This document shows, one piece after another, positions 6,969-9,364 of a DNA stretch of 9,364 nt (position 1 is its first letter; every line of letters begins with the position of its first letter). The DNA comes from Chitinophagaceae bacterium (GTDB lineage Bacteria > Bacteroidota > Bacteroidia > Chitinophagales > Chitinophagaceae). Both the position numbers and the translations under genes were made by a program. Below the pieces are notes generated by a model, which saw only the letters and a list, made by a program, of their open reading frames with translations, had not been told where the DNA came from and ran no database searches. The DNA lies in NCBI GenBank assembly GCA_025963615.1, contig JAOQAL010000165.1:1-9364 (forward strand), given 5' to 3'.

Positions 6969-7120
6969 ATGTAAAATGCAGAATGTAGAATATAAAATTT
7001 AAAATGGATGAAGAAGCTGCTTGACGGAAAGTAAAATGTAAAATGCAGAATGCAGAATATAAAATTTAAAATGGGTGAAGAGGCTGCTTGACGGAAAGTA
7101 AAATGTAAAATATAAAATGG
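6966..7120 (+). repeat. AT-rich heptamer repeats, two full units and one partial
   Basis: Strictly 7-bp phased. Unit 1 has six heptamers at 6966-7007 (TAAATGT, AAAATGC, AGAATGT, AGAATAT, AAAATTT, AAAATGG), then a tail through 7030. Unit 2 has six at 7033-7074 (AAAATGT, AAAATGC, AGAATGC, AGAATAT, AAAATTT, AAAATGG), then a nearly identical tail through 7097. Unit 3 is cut down to three (7100-7120) and runs straight into the four-helix-bundle gene. The tails read ATGGRTGAAGARGCTGCTTGA then CGGAAA, a copy of the gene's own first codons ending in a stop. Confidence 0.92.
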
Positions 7121-7530
7121 GTGAAGAGCCACGGAAATGTGATCTTGAAGACAGGCTTGTGAAGTTTGCAATAATAGTACTGGGAGTTTGTGACCTTTTA
7201 CCAAATACAAGAGCGGCAAATAATCTTGAATATCAATTGTCAAAAAGTGGAACAGCGCCCGCTTTGATGTATGGTGAAGTACAGGCAGCTGAATCGCGAG
7301 CTGATTTTATTCATAAAATGAAAATTCTGCTGAAAGAATTAAGAGAAACAAGGATTTCTTTGAGAATAATCAATGAGAAACCGGTTATAAAAGATGCAGT
7401 AGTTGAAGCAGCATTAAAAGAATGTAATGAGTTGATAGGGATTTTTACAAAAAGCGTTGAAACAGCAAAAAAGAACCGGGTAGGTTAAACACTTTTGCAT
7501 TTAATATTTTAAATTTTTCATTTTACATTT
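6967..7530. mobile_element. Candidate inverted-repeat-bounded cassette with a four-helix-bundle gene
   Basis: The exact 12-bp ends AAATGTAAAATG (6967-6978) and CATTTTACATTT (7519-7530) enclose 564 bp. This starts within the thyA stop codon and ends 2 nt before the folA ATG. Inside are the AT heptamer repeats, one small gene (7117-7488) and an inverted heptamer tract (7490-7531). No target-site duplication and no transposase are visible. Calling it mobile is inference from the inverted ends, the split thyA-folA pair and the similar gene-less segment at 8025-8137. Confidence 0.4.
7117..7488 (+). CDS. Four-helix bundle protein (S23 / Avd-like family)
   Basis: 123 aa, a small cytoplasmic helical protein of the family related to the S23 proteins encoded in 23S rRNA intervening sequences and to Avd, the accessory protein of diversity-generating retroelements. 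Family signatures: N-terminal DLEDRLVKFA (9-18), LLPNTRAANNLEYQLSKSGT (27-46), YGEVQAAESRADFIHKM (52-68) and KELRETR (73-79), with a final Lys-rich helix. These proteins bind RNA or partner proteins; the role here is unknown. The start at 7117 lies inside the third copy of an upstream repeat, and the first seven codons are mirrored in the earlier copies. There is no recognisable SD. No reverse transcriptase or rRNA gene is in the window, so neither classical context applies. It sits between thyA and folA in the same direction. Confidence 0.88.
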   Translation: MGEEPRKCDLEDRLVKFAIIVLGVCDLLPNTRAANNLEYQLSKSGTAPALMYGEVQAAESRADFIHKMKILLKELRETRISLRIINEKPVIKDAVVEAALKECNELIGIFTKSVETAKKNRVG

Positions 7531-7531
7531 C
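7490..7531 (-). repeat. Inverted AT-rich heptamer repeat before folA
   Basis: On the minus strand this is six in-phase heptamers: GAAATGT, AAAATGA, AAAATTT, AAAATAT, TAAATGC, AAAAGTG. It is the inverted counterpart of the tract after thyA and fills all but a few bases of the gap between the four-helix-bundle stop (7488) and the folA ATG (7533). Confidence 0.85.
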
Positions 7532-7532
7532 C

Positions 7533-8039
7533 ATGAATATCTCTCTCGTCGTAGCTGCAGCCGAAAACAATGCGATTGGTAAAAACAACCAACTCCTCTG
7601 GTGTTTGCCCAATGACATGAAATTTTTCAAAAACGTAACCTGGGGAATGGTTGTTGTCATGGGTCGCAAAACCTTTGAATCACTAGGCAAGCCGCTGAAA
7701 GGACGGAAAAATATTGTGATTACAAAACAGGTTGATTGGAAAGCGGAAGGTGTAGTGGCTGTCAGAAGCTTAGACGACGCCTTGTTTGCAGCCAAAGAAA
7801 TGGAGGTAAAAGAAGTGTTTGTTATCGGTGGCGGCGAAACCTATAAGCTGGCTCTGCCGAGGGCGAATCGTATTTATCTTACCCGTGTGCATGCCAGCCC
7901 GGAGGGTGCTGATGCTTTTTTCCCGGAGTTTAACGAGGCCGCCTGGGAATTGGTGAGTAATAAAGATTATCCGGTTGATGAAAAACATAGTTATGCCTAT
8001 TCTTTCCAGGTTTGGGCGAAGGATAAATATAAAATATAA
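7533..8039 (+). CDS. folA: Dihydrofolate reductase
   Basis: 168 aa, typical for bacterial DHFR. It reduces DHF to THF with NADPH, regenerating the cofactor oxidised by ThyA; it is the trimethoprim/methotrexate target. Motifs in order: ISLVVAAAENNAIGKNNQLLWCLPNDMKFFK at residues 3-33, holding the Met20-type loop, the Trp23 position and the catalytic acid Asp28; the NADPH-binding GRKTFESL (44-51); the GRKNIVIT strand (57-64); and FVIGGGETY (96-104), the diglycine cofactor site. The protein starts at the ATG at 7533, just after an AT repeat. The last three codons and the stop (KYKI, TAA at 8037-8039) lie in another heptamer tract (8023-8043), so the repeat may have replaced the original C-terminus. 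Confidence 0.97.
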   Translation: MNISLVVAAAENNAIGKNNQLLWCLPNDMKFFKNVTWGMVVVMGRKTFESLGKPLKGRKNIVITKQVDWKAEGVVAVRSLDDALFAAKEMEVKEVFVIGGGETYKLALPRANRIYLTRVHASPEGADAFFPEFNEAAWELVSNKDYPVDEKHSYAYSFQVWAKDKYKI

Positions 8040-8137
8040 AATGCTGACCCGATAGCTATCGGGTGTAGAACGCAAAAGTTCGGAGTGAAAGAGTGTTAGT
8101 TTTACATTTTAAATTTTACATTCATCATTTTATATTT
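8025..8137. mobile_element. Candidate 113-bp MITE-like segment between folA and the methyltransferase
   Basis: The exact 11-bp inverted ends AAATATAAAAT (8025-8035) and ATTTTATATTT (8127-8137) lie within heptamer tracts. The plus-strand tract is 8023-8043 (ATAAATA, TAAAATA, TAAAATG) and the minus-strand tract is 8104-8138 (CAAATAT, AAAATGA, TGAATGT, AAAATTT, AAAATGT). The centre holds an 18-bp palindrome and no gene. It resembles the larger 6967-7530 cassette without cargo. Mobility is inferred. Confidence 0.4.
8047..8064. promoter_or_regulatory. 18-bp perfect palindrome
   Basis: ACCCGATAGCTATCGGGT is fully self-complementary. In RNA it would form a short GC-capped hairpin 7 nt after the folA stop. 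There is no T-run directly after it, so it is not a classical terminator. A DNA-binding site, an RNA 3'-end stabiliser or the core of a dispersed repeat are all possible. Confidence 0.55.
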
Positions 8138-8138
8138 G
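8131..8138 (+). promoter_or_regulatory. Putative -7 box of the methyltransferase gene
   Basis: TATATTTG matches TAnnTTTG exactly and is formed by the last heptamers of the inverted AT repeat. No TTG lies at the expected -33 spacing. If active, transcription would begin about at the GTG start (8142), giving a leaderless or nearly leaderless mRNA. Confidence 0.35.
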
Positions 8139-8141
8139 CCG

Positions 8142-8939
8142 GTGTATAATAAATTTAAATTATCCCAAAAATATCTCAGATATTATTTTACCGCGTCTAA
8201 CGGAAAAGGTCACGGTATTCATTCGCCTTTTGTTTTTGACTTTATTACCAACGTATTGAATGATAAAAACCGGTATCCTGCCTATGCTGTTGTTGAAGAC
8301 CTGCGTCAAAGCCTTTTAAAAAATTCCACTGAATTAACAGTCAACGATTTTGGAGCCGGTTCTGCTGTTGATAAAACCAACCGGCGTTCCATTTCTTCTA
8401 TTGCAAAGAATGCAGCCAAACCGGAAAAATATGGACAACTGCTATATCGCATGATTCAGTATTACCAGCCTGCAACCGTTTTAGAATTAGGGACATCGCT
8501 GGGGATCACTACTTCTTATATTTCGCTGGCAAATCCAGGAGCTGAAGTAATCACGATGGAGGGCGCCCCCGCTATCGCTACTACGGCTTTAGAAAACTTC
8601 CGGCTTTTAAAGCTTGAGAATATAAAAATTATCGGGGGTAATTTTGATACCATGCTTCCGCAGTTTATTAATAACCAGGCCTTCGTTGACTTCGTTTTTA
8701 TTGACGGCAATCACCGGATGCAGCCAACACTAAGTTATTTTAATACAGTCCTTGCTAAAACCAACCAGTTTTCGATTATTGTATTCGATGATATTCACTG
8801 GAGCCAGGAAATGGAAGAGGCCTGGTTTACTATAAAAAATCATGTTTCGGTTAAATGTTCTATCGATCTATTCTTCATGGGCATCGTTTTCTTTCGTAAT
8901 GATTTTAAGGAACAGCAGCATTTTACAATCCGGTTTTGA
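8142..8939 (+). CDS. Class I SAM-dependent methyltransferase, O-methyltransferase-like
   Basis: 265 aa. Rossmann-fold features: motif I VLELGTSLGITTSY (113-126), the acidic end of strand 2 (TMEGAP, Glu140, ribose-binding), VDFVFIDGNH (182-191) and IIVFDDIHWSQEMEEAW (212-228). The last two resemble the metal/acceptor-binding Asp blocks of catechol-type O-methyltransferases. The substrate is unknown. The N-terminus YLRYYFTASNGKGHGIHSPFVFDF (11-34) is, as I recall it, a conserved Bacteroidota feature. A second glycine motif, NDFGAGSA (68-75), precedes the main one. No in-frame ATG exists before the domain. I prefer GTG at 8142 (MYNKF...) over TTG at 8136, because the TTG lies inside a -7-like box and homologues I recall begin with MY. 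The TGA at 8937-8939 runs into a GA tract. Confidence 0.85.
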   Translation: MYNKFKLSQKYLRYYFTASNGKGHGIHSPFVFDFITNVLNDKNRYPAYAVVEDLRQSLLKNSTELTVNDFGAGSAVDKTNRRSISSIAKNAAKPEKYGQLLYRMIQYYQPATVLELGTSLGITTSYISLANPGAEVITMEGAPAIATTALENFRLLKLENIKIIGGNFDTMLPQFINNQAFVDFVFIDGNHRMQPTLSYFNTVLAKTNQFSIIVFDDIHWSQEMEEAWFTIKNHVSVKCSIDLFFMGIVFFRNDFKEQQHFTIRF

Positions 8940-8960
8940 GAGAGAGAGAGGGAGAGAAAG
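8938..8960 (+). repeat. GA-rich homopurine tract
   Basis: An unbroken purine run of 23 nt begins with about six GA dinucleotides, starting in the methyltransferase stop codon and leading into the composite repeat array. Dinucleotide slippage here would alter only the 3' flank. Confidence 0.8.
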
Positions 8961-9240
8961 CTGCGAGCTGTGAGCTGCAAGCTGCAAGACTTAAGAAAGT
9001 TGCAGAACTATGGGAAAGCTGCGAGCTGTGAGCTGCAAGCTGCGAGACTTAAGAGAGAGTTACAGAACTATGGGAAAGCTGCGAACTGTGAGCTACGAGC
9101 TGCGAGACTTAAGAGAGTTACAGATCTATGATAAAGCTGCAAGCTATGAGCTGTGAGCTGCGAGACTTAAGAGAGTTACAGAACTATAGGAAAGCAGCGA
9201 ACTGTGAGCTGCAAGCTGCGAGACTTAAGAGAGAGTTACA
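8956..9240 (+). repeat. Tandem array of about 58-bp composite heptamer repeats, five units
   Basis: The units start at about 8956, 9014, 9074, 9132 and 9190 (spacings 58, 60, 58, 58). The typical unit is GAAA, then GCTGCGA GCTGTGA GCTGCAA GCTGCGA, then GACTTAA, then a linker GAGAGTTACAGAACTATGG. The fifth unit stops after GTTACA and is followed by the presumed IS left end. The same unit occurs inverted at 3222-3320. Stops in frame and divergence among units indicate non-coding DNA. With the partial IS it accounts for the window after 8939. Confidence 0.93.
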
Positions 9241-9364
9241 TGTAAAAGCTAAGATTTAATCTGACAGTTGGGATTAACTTTAGAGTAACTACAATCTAAT
9301 TGTTAACCCCAAAAAGTCAGATTATGAATTCTGAAACTAAGTTAATCAAATCCCGCTTAGGCTT
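9241..9364 (+). mobile_element. Left end of an IS481-family insertion sequence, partial
   Basis: The repeat array stops abruptly at 9240 in mid-unit and unrelated sequence begins with TGTAAAAGC. TGT is a common terminal triplet for IS481-family ends. The transposase start follows 83 bp in. An inverted repeat, CTGACAGTTGGGATTAAC (9261-9278) against GTTAACCCCAAAAAGTCAG (9302-9320), lies directly before the ATG. The right end is outside the window, so the boundary is a proposal. Confidence 0.5.
9324..9364 (+). CDS. IS481-family transposase, N-terminal fragment
   Basis: Only 13 full codons are present: MNSETKLIKSRLG, running off the window edge. This opening matches my memory of Bacteroidota IS481-family transposases (M-N-x-E-T-K-L-I-K-x-x-L-G-L-L), which continue into a helix-turn-helix and an rve-type DDE domain. 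The fragment is too short for certainty. An imperfect hairpin directly upstream of the ATG fits the way many IS elements limit transposase translation from outside transcripts. Confidence 0.6.
   Translation, partial: MNSETKLIKSRLG

Noticed and set aside
6965..7243. Minus-strand reading frame of 92 codons
   Set aside because: Its protein is mostly a translation of the AT heptamers (Phe, Ile, Leu, His runs) and it overlaps the well-supported four-helix-bundle gene.
8956..9240. CRISPR array
   Set aside because: The regular spacing suggests one, but the stretches between heptamer blocks are near-identical rather than unique spacers, and no cas gene is in the window.
1..9364. tRNA, rRNA or known riboswitch genes
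   Set aside because: I saw no cloverleaf, rRNA or riboswitch core in any gap; the gaps are accounted for by repeats, promoters and short spacers.

Overview
The window reads as chromosome of a Bacteroidota bacterium, most likely a member of the Chitinophagaceae. The protein set has that character. Promoter-like sites fit the Bacteroidota pattern (TTG about 19-20 nt upstream of TAnnTTTG), and starts have no clear Shine-Dalgarno sequences. This placement rests on my recognition of the families; no search was run.

Layout. 1-1670: ribosomal protein S1 (rpsA), cut at its 5' end by the window edge, followed by a strong intrinsic terminator. 1789-2553: a PlsC-like acyltransferase with altered motifs, convergent with an acyl-CoA thioesterase (2602-3117, minus). 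3118-3346: a divergent promoter region filled with GC-rich heptamer repeats arranged as a large inverted repeat. 3347-4573: monofunctional proline dehydrogenase. 4722-5489: membrane-anchored coiled-coil protein with no ATG start, convergent with a DUF4304 protein (5513-6004, minus). 6174-8039: thyA and folA, separated by a repeat-bounded segment carrying a four-helix-bundle (S23/Avd-like) gene. 8142-8939: a class I SAM methyltransferase. 8956-9240: a tandem array of about 58-bp composite repeats, which breaks off at what looks like the left end of an IS481-family element (9241 to the window end).

How the genes relate. rpsA, thyA, folA, the acyltransferase, the thioesterase and proline dehydrogenase are housekeeping genes for translation, thymidylate/folate, lipid and proline metabolism. 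ThyA converts methylene-THF to DHF and FolA regenerates THF, so the pair is a functional unit even though it is split here.

The unusual part is the intergenic DNA. Three sequence-unrelated repeat families share an exact 7-bp period: GCTGYRA-type, AAAATGN-type and CATCCAG. The AT-rich family sits in inverted orientation around the four-helix-bundle gene (exact 12-bp ends bounding 564 bp between the thyA stop and the folA start). It also sits around a 113-bp gene-less segment between folA and the methyltransferase. These look like a cargo-bearing and a cargo-less version of one small dispersed element, which is the best candidate here for an undescribed system.
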